Origin: a virus
Length of the DNA: 59,005 nt
Reading direction: 5' to 3' (one strand)
Virus record (IMG/VR): IMGVR_UViG_3300047321_000135
Location: 1-59,005 of that record
Part shown: positions 6,893 through 14,383 of the stretch, in pieces
Numbering within the stretch: position 1 is the first letter of the stretch
Layout: each line of letters opens with the position of its first letter
Program-made: the position numbers and the translations under genes
The notes under the pieces: model-generated
The model's input: only the letters and a program-made list of their open reading frames with translations
Databases searched by the model: none
What the model was told of the DNA's origin: nothing

Positions 6893-7579
6893 TCACTGAG
6901 CGGGTGCGTCGTCGACGTCGGAGAGCAGGATCGGCGCCAGGTTCGGGAAGCGCTCTGCCAGCCACTCCCACGGGTCGCGTGCGTGCTTGCCTCCGACGCC
7001 CCGGTTGCACTCGATGCACGACGGGACGATGTTCGCGAGGCTGTGCTCGCCGCCCCGGGAGAGGGGTACCAGGTGCTCAATCTCCTCGTAAGGTCCGCCG
7101 CAGAAGGCGCAGCCGTAGAGATCGTCTTCCGCCCACGAGGCAAGCATCTCGTCGACGGTGAAGGGGACGAGGGTTGCCGACTTCTTCAGGGCGCGACGCT
7201 TGGCGCTCTTGAGTCGATGAGCCGCGAGGTACGCTTCAGGGTTCTTTTCACGCCATCGAAGTTCGGCGTCAACTTGACGCTCACGGTTTGCTTCTCGCCA
7301 CTGGCGGTCAGTCTCAGCCTTGCGTTCTCGGTTGGTCTCCCGCCATTGGCGGCCGATCTCAACCCTCCGCTCTCGGTTTGTCTCGTCCCATTTACGTGCG
7401 GTGACCACCATGCACGGTTTGCAGGTGGTCACCCGCCCGTCAGACTTTGCTCGGCTGGCGTTGTACTGCGTTAGCCCCTTCACCACGAAGCACCTTGAGC
7501 AAGCCTTAGCACCGAGCCCCTTCTCCCGCATCGCCTTGTTGAACCGCATCCGTGCCTTCTTGTCCGCCAGCGGACTCAT
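6893..7579 (-). CDS. HNH endonuclease with tandem 15-residue repeats
   Basis: 228 aa. ATG 7579 is chosen for the GGAG 4 bases upstream. The N-terminus has two Cys pairs (CSRC, CKPC) in a zinc ribbon. Residues about 65-120 hold four 15-residue repeats of the form WRETNRERKAETDRQ. The C-terminus has CAFCG, EHLVPLSRGG, NIVPSCIECN, the HNH metal-binding and catalytic pattern. HNH proteins next to lysis and tail genes are usually free-standing homing nucleases. Terminators on both sides isolate it, as expected for a mobile insertion. Confidence 0.88.
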   Translation of the reverse strand: MSPLADKKARMRFNKAMREKGLGAKACSRCFVVKGLTQYNASRAKSDGRVTTCKPCMVVTARKWDETNRERRVEIGRQWRETNRERKAETDRQWREANRERQVDAELRWREKNPEAYLAAHRLKSAKRRALKKSATLVPFTVDEMLASWAEDDLYGCAFCGGPYEEIEHLVPLSRGGEHSLANIVPSCIECNRGVGGKHARDPWEWLAERFPNLAPILLSDVDDAPAQ

Positions 7580-7593
7580 GGTCTCCATACGCC

Positions 7594-7626
7594 AAAAGCC
7601 CCCTGGCTCCGGAGAACCAGGGGGCT
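7594..7626 (-). terminator. Intrinsic terminator after the small holin-like gene region
   Basis: AGCCCCCTGG / CCAGGGGGCT arms with a 10-base loop, then TTTTGG on the minus strand; it ends the 7632-7889 transcript. Confidence 0.8.
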
Positions 7627-7631
7627 GGGCA

Positions 7632-7889
7632 CTACTCTGCCGGCGTCACCTTCCGCCGCGCGCTCTCGCCCACGAGGACCGGGAGCACCACGGCGCCGAT
7701 GCCAGCGACGGACTGCGCGACGTCGGCGTCCGCCAGGGCGGGGATGAAGATCGCGCCGCAGGCTACGGCCGACAGGAGCACTGACCGGAGACGGACCGGC
7801 TCGGTGGCCGCGAAGACCTGCAGCGCGACGTAGGCGCGGAGGATCAGGTCGTTCGCAGCGGCCTTCAGCTTGCTCAGGAAGTGCTTCAT
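7632..7889 (-). CDS. Holin-like small membrane protein
   Basis: 85 aa from ATG 7889. Two hydrophobic stretches (about 36-52 and 60-75: VLLSAVACGAIFIPAL, VAGIGAVVLPVLVG) joined by a short acidic turn, with a positively charged C-terminal tail. That is the usual two-helix actinophage holin layout. It is separated from the endolysin by the SGNH fibre gene, so the pairing is inferred. A second candidate lies at 10948-11247. Confidence 0.65.
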   Translation of the reverse strand: MKHFLSKLKAAANDLILRAYVALQVFAATEPVRLRSVLLSAVACGAIFIPALADADVAQSVAGIGAVVLPVLVGESARRKVTPAE

Positions 7890-7909
7890 GCAGTGCCTTT
7901 CGATTGTCG

Positions 7910-8149
7910 TCACGTGACGTCAGGGTCTTGGCGCCACGGGTAGTCCTCGTAACGCAGGTACCGGCATGCCGCCCGGAGTGCGCTGTCCCAGCTGTCGAAG
8001 TGGCCCCGTGGCCACCCGCCAATCTCGATGTACCAGAACGGAGGCACGTCCTCGTCAGGCTCTCCAGGCTCACCAAGGATCCGCCAGCCAACAGCCTTCC
8101 GGACCTTCGGCTTTTGGGGCCAGCAGCAACCGCAGTCGGCCCACTCCAT
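7910..8149 (-). CDS. Hypothetical small protein with Cys-rich N-terminus
   Basis: 79 aa (MEWADCGCCWPQKPKVRK). Three Cys in the first nine residues, then an aromatic-rich region (PPFWYIEIGGWPRGHFDSW). The start overlaps the stop of the kinase gene. No family recognised. Confidence 0.7.
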   Translation of the reverse strand: MEWADCGCCWPQKPKVRKAVGWRILGEPGEPDEDVPPFWYIEIGGWPRGHFDSWDSALRAACRYLRYEDYPWRQDPDVT

Positions 8150-8748
8150 CAGCCGAGAGACCGTGCGTAGTGCCGGCGGGACTCGGATCGTTCGATGCGG
8201 TCGTAGATCACCGACAGGGACTCGTGCAGGTCTCCGACTCCCCCGTCGTTCTCGATCCAGTACTCCGCGTCGGCCGCAGTCAGGGCGCCTTCCGACGCGT
8301 GGTCCAACTGCGGCACTCCGGGGCGGTCGATGTAGACGAGGTGGAAGCCAGCGCGCCGGAGGCGGTCCGCCTCGTTGGGGAAGCGGACGTCAGTGATGAC
8401 CGCCGGGACGCCGGATTCGTTCGCCTCCGTGACCTTCGCCAGGGCTGCGCGGAGCCAGAACTCCGGGTCGATGGCTCGGATAGCCATGCCGAGTTCCTGG
8501 AGGGTGCGACGGACTTCGTGAGACTCCTTGGCCTGCTCCCATCCATAGTCCCGGACAATGTCCGACAGTCGGTAGTAGTCAGGGCCCATGTCGTCGCCAT
8601 GGTCAGCGATGATCGGGTTCAGCGTCAGCGCCGCATCCTTCAGCGCGTCCGCGAACGCCACCCGCCGGTACCCGCGGTTGTCGACGAGCCACTTGCCAGT
8701 CGTGTCCTTGCCGACCCGCGCGCGCCCGATAATGCCGATGTTTCCCAT
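8149..8748 (-). CDS. Deoxynucleoside monophosphate kinase
   Basis: 199 aa. GRARVGKDTTGKW at residues 8-20 is a P-loop, and VITDVRFPNEADRLR around residue 115 is the substrate-side motif typical of phage dNMP kinases, which raise dNTP precursors for replication. It is the first gene after promoter P3 and is coupled to the 79-aa gene downstream. Length fits the family. Confidence 0.85.
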   Translation of the reverse strand: MGNIGIIGRARVGKDTTGKWLVDNRGYRRVAFADALKDAALTLNPIIADHGDDMGPDYYRLSDIVRDYGWEQAKESHEVRRTLQELGMAIRAIDPEFWLRAALAKVTEANESGVPAVITDVRFPNEADRLRRAGFHLVYIDRPGVPQLDHASEGALTAADAEYWIENDGGVGDLHESLSVIYDRIERSESRRHYARSLG

Positions 8749-8778
8749 GTGCGCTCCATCCCCTCACTCGGTGTGTCT

Positions 8779-8812
8779 CTGTTATGTGGGGGTGGAGCGC
8801 AGATGTTTCACG
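8779..8812 (-). promoter_or_regulatory. Conserved phage promoter element P3
   Basis: Minus strand CGTGAAACAT, 11 bases, CCCCACATAACA, about 30 bp before the kinase ATG. Confidence 0.75.
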
Positions 8813-8827
8813 AAGGGTTCATGATTT

Positions 8828-10951
8828 TTACAGCGGCAGGATCGGCGTCAGTGCGCGCACCATCCACCGACCAAGCATCGCGTGACCGGCATCCGTCGGG
8901 TGCACGTTGTCGGCTCCCACTACCGTGGAGACGTTGCCCGACGTCACGAGCGGCGCTTGTGTGCTCACGACGGCGCCTGTGCTGCTCAGGGTGTTGCCGG
9001 TGACGAGGGAGATGTACGGCAGTCCCGCGGCCAGTGCGGCAGCCGCAAGGGTGTTGTCCGTCGTCACGAGCGATCCCGCGGGCGTCGCAGTCGGCACCCA
9101 CGGCCCAACCACGATGATCTGCGTGTTCGGGAGCGCCGCCTGTGCTGCGGCGTACAGGCTCGCGGCAGCCGCTGAAATGGCCGACTGAGAGCCGCCGTTG
9201 TCGTTGTATCCGCCCTTGATGATCAGGACGTCAGGCGGGTACGCAACGATGTCCGACGTCAGCCGGTCACCGAAGGTCTGGAACGAGCCGGGAGTGATGT
9301 ACCCGGTGCCGCCTCGTGCCTGGTCCCAGACGTCAGTGACGCCAAGCATCCGAGCGGCCCGGTAGAGCCACGTTCCGACGCCCTGGCCGGAGTTCTGCGC
9401 GCTTCCGTCGGTGATGGAGTCGCCCAGCACCATGAGGCGTCCACGGACCGTCACAGGACGCCAGAGCTGGAAGCTAGGGCCGATGTAGATCCCGCCGAAC
9501 GGGACCGTGAAGAGGTCGAGGCGGATCCTGCGCGGCGTCGACGAGCCGAACGCCACCTTCAGCATGTGCCCGGAGCCGATGGTCGTGCCGCCAAGACTGA
9601 CGGGCGTAGCCGTGACGGGCTTCCCGTCGATGCTCAGCTTGTACATGGACGTCGCAGCGATGTATTTGAAGCGCATCTCGAAAGCATCGGCATCCGTGGT
9701 GAACTCCAGCGCCCACGCGCTCTGTCCCGAGCTGTACAGGTGCGGCGTCTTGCTCGTCGGCAGGGCGTAGGACGTATCCGGCGCCACGGTGCCGATAGCG
9801 AAGTCGGACGCCCCGCACCACAGGAAGTCCCCGCGGACGTCAGTGCCTGCGAGCGTGACCAGCGGAGGCGCGTACTTGACGGCGCTTGCGATGGTGCTCG
9901 TAGTCGTCTGCGTGGTGCTGATCGTCGGTGCGGGACCGGAGTACAGCGGGTCCGTCATCCCCGGGTCCGCGATGCCGCCACGACGGATGGCGTAGCGGGC
10001 GCGAGCAGCGAGCGTGCCTTCATTGGCCGTCACCCTGCTCGCCAGTGTCGTCAGGTCCGACGCTGTGGCCGCTCCGATGGACGCTGGGGAGACGGCATCC
10101 ACACCGCCTGCCGCGTGGCTCGTCGCGTGGTAGGTCGGGTTGCGGTCGTCGGTCAGCCGGCTGTCACCTGTACCGACGTAGGCAGCGTCTGCGCGCGTCA
10201 CTTCCGCCGCCAGAGCGTTAATCCGTGCGGTCGCCTCCGACACAACGGCGGCGTCACGTGCGCTCGCCTCCGTCGCAATGGCGCTGTCGGTGTACGTCGC
10301 GGCACTGGCAACGGCTGCAGTCTGCGCGGCCGACGCTGCGCCAGAGGCGTCTGCGTTGACGTCAGCGGCGGTCAGGACAACCGTCCCGGTCTTGCCGTTG
10401 ACGGAGGCAATGACGCCTCCTCCGCCTCCACCGATCGAGTAGCCAGCCGGCCAGGCGCCGGAAGCCTTCGGGCCGTAGATTTTCCAGGCCACGGTGTCGA
10501 TGTAGAAGTCACCAGTCGCACCCACGCCCGCCGCCGGCGCCACGGTGCCGTTCAGGATCGTCCGCCCGGCTGGACCCGTTGGCCCAGTCACGAGGACGTA
10601 GTCACCATCCGCGGGGTTGGCAGGAGCGATGTCCGCCAGGTCCACGGCAGGGACTGCCTGCGGGAGGACGATGGAGTACGTCCGCGGAGGGAAGCCGGTC
10701 AGCGTTTCCGTCACGTTGTAGGCCCACCCGGTGGGCTGCATCGCGGTGTTGTCCGTCGCCACGAGCGTGACGGAGAAAGCGCCTTGGGCGTTCAGGGTGG
10801 CGGTCACGGCGCCGGCAGTGATGGTGTCCGCGCCCGACAGGGTGATGAGCGACGGCGCTGCGATGGTGACGCTACCCGTCAGGGCGGTCCCGTCGGGGTG
10901 GATGTAGCGGCCGGTCAGCGTAACTGTGGCAATTCCTGCGGGCATGGTCAT
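8828..10951 (-). CDS. Tail fibre protein with SGNH/GDSL hydrolase domain
   Basis: 707 aa. The N-terminal third is beta-rich with GPTGPAG and Ala-rich linker segments (about 125-290) typical of fibre shafts. GDSRLTDDRNP near residue 260 and HATSHAAGG form a fibre motif I have seen often. The C-terminal third has GDSITDG (nucleophile Ser), KGGYNDNGG and DNVHPTDAGH, the blocks I, III and V of SGNH hydrolases. Such domains deacetylate or de-esterify cell-wall glycans. Placed after the holin/endolysin genes in the late operon, it is probably a receptor-processing fibre. Confidence 0.87.
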   Translation of the reverse strand: MTMPAGIATVTLTGRYIHPDGTALTGSVTIAAPSLITLSGADTITAGAVTATLNAQGAFSVTLVATDNTAMQPTGWAYNVTETLTGFPPRTYSIVLPQAVPAVDLADIAPANPADGDYVLVTGPTGPAGRTILNGTVAPAAGVGATGDFYIDTVAWKIYGPKASGAWPAGYSIGGGGGGVIASVNGKTGTVVLTAADVNADASGAASAAQTAAVASAATYTDSAIATEASARDAAVVSEATARINALAAEVTRADAAYVGTGDSRLTDDRNPTYHATSHAAGGVDAVSPASIGAATASDLTTLASRVTANEGTLAARARYAIRRGGIADPGMTDPLYSGPAPTISTTQTTTSTIASAVKYAPPLVTLAGTDVRGDFLWCGASDFAIGTVAPDTSYALPTSKTPHLYSSGQSAWALEFTTDADAFEMRFKYIAATSMYKLSIDGKPVTATPVSLGGTTIGSGHMLKVAFGSSTPRRIRLDLFTVPFGGIYIGPSFQLWRPVTVRGRLMVLGDSITDGSAQNSGQGVGTWLYRAARMLGVTDVWDQARGGTGYITPGSFQTFGDRLTSDIVAYPPDVLIIKGGYNDNGGSQSAISAAAASLYAAAQAALPNTQIIVVGPWVPTATPAGSLVTTDNTLAAAALAAGLPYISLVTGNTLSSTGAVVSTQAPLVTSGNVSTVVGADNVHPTDAGHAMLGRWMVRALTPILPL

Positions 10952-11247
10952 ACGCCGTTACCTCCGGGTCGTGGCTGGCCGATGATCAGGTGTTCCGCGT
11001 CGTGGCCGGCCTGCCACTCACGGACGCGCGTGATTCCCTCACGCACGCCGCTGACGTCGTCACGTACGTCGTCGATGCGGGTGTTCAGGGCGACGATGTG
11101 GGCGTCCACCGCCTCACGGGTGGCCGTCCCCTCCGCCTGCACAGCACCCTGTGTGGCGCGGCGGACGAGAGGGACGACGGCCGTCACGAGAGCCGCCATG
11201 ACGACGCCAAGTGCGCCGACGATGGCGACGGCGAGTTCAGGGCTCAT
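10948..11247 (-). CDS. Holin-like protein with one N-terminal membrane helix
   Basis: 99 aa. One hydrophobic helix at residues 4-27 (AVAIVGALGVVMAALVTAVV) followed by a charged coiled-coil tail. This resembles the DUF2746-type proteins often annotated as holins beside actinophage endolysins. It is directly downstream of the endolysin gene (2 bp) and coupled to the fibre gene. It could instead be an accessory lysis or spanin-like protein. Confidence 0.7.
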   Translation of the reverse strand: MSPELAVAIVGALGVVMAALVTAVVPLVRRATQGAVQAEGTATREAVDAHIVALNTRIDDVRDDVSGVREGITRVREWQAGHDAEHLIIGQPRPGGNGV

Positions 11248-11248
11248 G

Positions 11249-12313
11249 TCACGCCTTCGCGGTGAAGCCGTGGCGTGCGGCGAGCTTCTTCAGCGACTCC
11301 AGCCCCGGGGCGCCAGTTGCAGCGCTGCCCGTGTAACCCACCTTCCGGCGGAAGGCGTCGTAACCGTCGTCGGTCTTGGTCCCCCACGAGCCGTCAGCTG
11401 CGTACGTCGCTGCGAGACAGTTCTCCGCCTGGAGTGCCTTCTCCACGATCTTCACTTCCGCGGGGTACGTGGTGTGCCCAGTGGCAGCGGGGACGTCCGC
11501 CTTGCGAGCGGCCAGAATGTGCGCCAGGGAAACAGAGGGCTTCGCGGGAGTAGCCGGCTTGGCGGTGCTGGCAGCCTTCAGCTTCAGGACCTGACCGACC
11601 GTGACCGTGTACGGCGACTTGATCCCGTTCAGGCTCGCGATCGTCTCCCACTTGACGTCGGTCTTCGAGCCGATGCCGGACAGGGTGTCGCCGCTCTTCA
11701 CGGTGTAGGTGCTCGTCGACGTCGCAGGCTTGGACGGCGCAGGAGCGGGAGTACCGGCCGGAGCCGCCTTGAAGATGGCCGCGCGGTTGATGTTGCCCGG
11801 GTCCCAGTGGTCGTTTCCGGGGACGTGGCAGTGACCGTAGTGGCCGCCCTTGCCCGCCCACGTGGAGCGGTTGCGGGACGCACCGGGGGCGCAGCTGCCG
11901 CCGGGCCAGGCGTCAGGGATGCCCCACGAGCGGATAGCCCGCATGAGTGCCTTGAAGTTGGGGCCAGGCTTCCAGTACCCGGTAAACGGGGTGTTCGCGC
12001 GGGCCAGGACTTCGATCTGAATGCAGACCTTGCCCGTCCTGTTCGTCCGCGTCAGGCCGTCGTTCTTCAGCGCCCGCGCGCTCTGGTTCAGCGGCCCGTA
12101 CTGCGCGATGCGGTCGGTGGTGGGGTCGTACAGGATGTGCGGCTCCGCGCCGATGGAGATCAGGTAAGCGCCGACGTTCTTGAACGACGCATCCCCGTGG
12201 CCGCTCTCTGTGGTGTGCCAGACGACACGACCGGGCGCAGAGGGCGAGTCCATCGCGCCTCCGATGCTGCCGTCTCCCAGTCTCGCGGCTTCCTTGATCC
12301 AGATTTCACCCAT
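11249..12313 (-). CDS. Endolysin: amidase plus LysM
   Basis: 354 aa from ATG 12313 (GGAGGGG 7 bases upstream; the longer reading crosses a terminator). Residues about 15-175 form an amidase-2/PGRP domain: VVWHTTES with the zinc His, and KGGHYGHCHVPGNDHWDPG with the distal His/Cys and His-Trp-Asp elements. Residues about 205-255 are a LysM repeat (YTVKSGDTLSGI). The last 80 residues look like a second wall-binding module (YPAEVKIVEKALQAENCL). It cuts the MurNAc to L-Ala bond at lysis. Pro/Ala linkers separate the modules. Confidence 0.9.
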   Translation of the reverse strand: MGEIWIKEAARLGDGSIGGAMDSPSAPGRVVWHTTESGHGDASFKNVGAYLISIGAEPHILYDPTTDRIAQYGPLNQSARALKNDGLTRTNRTGKVCIQIEVLARANTPFTGYWKPGPNFKALMRAIRSWGIPDAWPGGSCAPGASRNRSTWAGKGGHYGHCHVPGNDHWDPGNINRAAIFKAAPAGTPAPAPSKPATSTSTYTVKSGDTLSGIGSKTDVKWETIASLNGIKSPYTVTVGQVLKLKAASTAKPATPAKPSVSLAHILAARKADVPAATGHTTYPAEVKIVEKALQAENCLAATYAADGSWGTKTDDGYDAFRRKVGYTGSAATGAPGLESLKKLAARHGFTAKA

Positions 12314-12333
12314 TGGTGATCCCCTCCAGGGCA

Positions 12334-12360
12334 TGAAAAAAGCCCCGGCAACGCGGGGCG
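12334..12360 (-). terminator. Intrinsic terminator
   Basis: GCCCCG / CGGGGC stem, then TTTTTTC on the minus strand, after the 12388-12996 gene. It lies between tail and lysis genes. Confidence 0.85.
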
Positions 12361-12387
12361 TGGTCTGTGCGTGAGTGCTTCGCGGGC

Positions 12388-12996
12388 CTAGTCGATGCTG
12401 AAGCGGATCCCGTCCAGGGAGAGCCACTCGCTCTTCGAGTTGATCGGCATGATGTAGACCATGTCTCCAGCGGGCGCGATGCCGATCCGGCCGGAGAAGT
12501 AGCTGACGCCGCTCGTGTTGACGAAGTTGCCGGCCGCCGCGAAGTACCTGTAGGCGCCGATGGGTCGCGCCTCAGTCGGCAGGGTTGCGAACTTCGTCTC
12601 GTCATTCGTCAACAGATCCGAGTTTGCCGCCGTCCGTCGGAACGTTCCGCGGAGCTGGACCTCGTTGTTGATGATTCGGTACGCCGGCGAACCTGAATTC
12701 GCGGTGTATCCCGTCGCGTACGTCAGCGGCTTCCAAACGCCGGGGGAAAACGCCCGCCAAACGCCATCGCCGTCTCGCCTATCCCACCGATCCTCCGCGA
12801 TCAGATAGGTAATCATCCCCGGAACGGGCTTGTAGGCTCCGGTGAGGTTGGCGGAACGCTCGTTGGCGTTGGCGAACCGCATCGTTGTCAGCGGAACGAC
12901 TCCGTTTACCAGTGTCTGCAGCGCGGTTTCCAAGTTGGGCGCGTCGGAGAGTACGGGGTACTGAACGTTCTGGCCGTAGTTATCGGGCTTAGGCAT
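12388..12996 (-). CDS. Minor tail protein
   Basis: 202 aa (MPKPDNYGQNVQYPVLSDAP). The N-terminus resembles the start of small tail-tip or fibre proteins in siphophages, with a beta-rich C-terminal half (VQLRGTFRRTA, IGIAPAGDMVYIMPI) reminiscent of receptor-binding heads. It lies between baseplate genes and the endolysin. Receptor function is inferred from position only. Confidence 0.65.
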   Translation of the reverse strand: MPKPDNYGQNVQYPVLSDAPNLETALQTLVNGVVPLTTMRFANANERSANLTGAYKPVPGMITYLIAEDRWDRRDGDGVWRAFSPGVWKPLTYATGYTANSGSPAYRIINNEVQLRGTFRRTAANSDLLTNDETKFATLPTEARPIGAYRYFAAAGNFVNTSGVSYFSGRIGIAPAGDMVYIMPINSKSEWLSLDGIRFSID

Positions 12997-13017
12997 TCGT
13001 GGTGCTCCTCAAAGTCC

Positions 13018-13275
13018 TTACGACGCAAGGGCGCCGACGACGATCCAATTTCCGTCAGGGTTGAAATCCACTTTCACCGTGTCGCCGACGACCGGGGTCG
13101 CATACGCCTTCAGCCGGCGCACCTTCGCGATAGCCCCGCGGGCGGTGCTGATGTCAACCGTGCCGTCTCCGTAGACGGCCGTCACAGAGGCCAGACACCA
13201 TCCGGAGGACTCCTGCGCCACGGTGCGGCTCGCAGCCCGCTGTACGGCGTCTGCGAGCCTCTGACGATGGGTCAT
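13018..13275 (-). CDS. Small tail/baseplate protein, OB-fold-like
   Basis: 85 aa from ATG 13275, overlapping the upstream stop. Short beta strands (CLASVTAVYGDGTVDISTA, DTVKVDFNPDGNWIVVGAL) suggest an OB-like barrel, as in small hub or spike proteins. Part of the coupled tail-tip operon. No catalytic residues evident. Confidence 0.65.
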   Translation of the reverse strand: MTHRQRLADAVQRAASRTVAQESSGWCLASVTAVYGDGTVDISTARGAIAKVRRLKAYATPVVGDTVKVDFNPDGNWIVVGALAS

Positions 13276-14381
13276 GCGGTGTCCTCCTTGCCGCCCAGCA
13301 GCGTCAGGGAGGCGGATCCCTCTGCCGTCAGGGGCGTCGTAGCGGTCTGCACTATGAACAGCTCCTTCTTCCCTGCATAGGCGACGCGGATACAGTCGCC
13401 ACCCTCCAGGGCGGCATTGGGAATTGCGTTGATGGTCGTCGACACATTCGGCGCAATGGCGTCGAAGAGCGCGAAGTCCGCGGCTGCCTGGCAGGCTCCT
13501 TGCGTCACCCACAAGGCGGAGGAGATGAACTTTGGCGCGTGACCGAATGGACCGCTCCACCTCGTCGGACTCGTCGGCCCGTTGTCATACGCAACAGCGC
13601 TAACCGGGCCGGCGTTGGACGCCGTATTTTCGCCGCTTGCCACAACGGCGTTGTAAACGGCGGTCCGTGACATCTGCCGGGCGGCCGACATCAGCGTTCC
13701 GCCCTCTCCCTCCGCGATGTCCCAGACAACGCGAGAGGTCAACACCTGCGGAACATCGGCAATGACGAAACGGTCCAGGGCGTCGACATAAATCTCCGCC
13801 TGCATCGCCAACGCCACCTGTTGAACGGCGTCCCATCGGTCGCTATTCGCGTTCCAGGTGACGACCGCACACGCGGGGTTCCGCGCTCCTGTCGTTGCGT
13901 TGATGATTACTGCGTCGGGCAGGGTCTGACGGATCAGGTATTCGATCGCGTCCACGCAGGTTGTGTAGCCGCGGGTCGACGTCGGGACCATGAATTTGTC
14001 GTCGATGATGTAGCATTCCGACGACTGCCCGGTGAGCGTGACCGGACCGAACATCGTGTCGCCGGCCGGCTCGTTGATGCGGAACGTTCCCAGCGGAACC
14101 ATTTCCAGGATGTTCCCCGCGTAGCGAATGCCGCGGGAGACCATGAGTTTCTGCCCATAGACGGCGAGAGGGTCTAGCGCTCCCCATGGGAGTCGCTTCG
14201 GGTCGGCCACCGTCAGGGAGAGGGAGCGTCGGACCTTGCTCCCCCGGTCCACCGTGACCGACCCATCCGAGATAGGAAGGTCGGCCACGGTGACGATGCC
14301 GTCATACATTGCCCTGACTGACACCGAGATGGAGTGTGACGTCGTCAGGGTCTGGAGGAAGCGCGGTGTTACAGTCTGCAT
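13272..14381 (-). CDS. Tail hub/baseplate protein (DUF5047-like)
   Basis: 369 aa from ATG 14381 (MQTVTPRFLQTLTTSHSISV), which resembles the start of DUF5047 phage tail proteins. The rest is beta-rich, with a gp27-like hub appearance (IISDGSV, NAIPNAALEGGDCIRVAY). In siphophages the gene here, after the tape measure and Dit-type genes, encodes the tail-associated hub. Assignment is by N-terminus and order. Confidence 0.7.
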   Translation of the reverse strand: MQTVTPRFLQTLTTSHSISVSVRAMYDGIVTVADLPISDGSVTVDRGSKVRRSLSLTVADPKRLPWGALDPLAVYGQKLMVSRGIRYAGNILEMVPLGTFRINEPAGDTMFGPVTLTGQSSECYIIDDKFMVPTSTRGYTTCVDAIEYLIRQTLPDAVIINATTGARNPACAVVTWNANSDRWDAVQQVALAMQAEIYVDALDRFVIADVPQVLTSRVVWDIAEGEGGTLMSAARQMSRTAVYNAVVASGENTASNAGPVSAVAYDNGPTSPTRWSGPFGHAPKFISSALWVTQGACQAAADFALFDAIAPNVSTTINAIPNAALEGGDCIRVAYAGKKELFIVQTATTPLTAEGSASLTLLGGKEDTA

Positions 14382-14383
14382 CC

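Noticed and set aside
9566-12319. 917-codon plus-strand open frame opposite the tail fibre and endolysin genes
   Set aside because: Arg/Gly/Val-rich composition typical of the antisense of high-GC genes; the minus strand has recognisable domains and ribosome sites.
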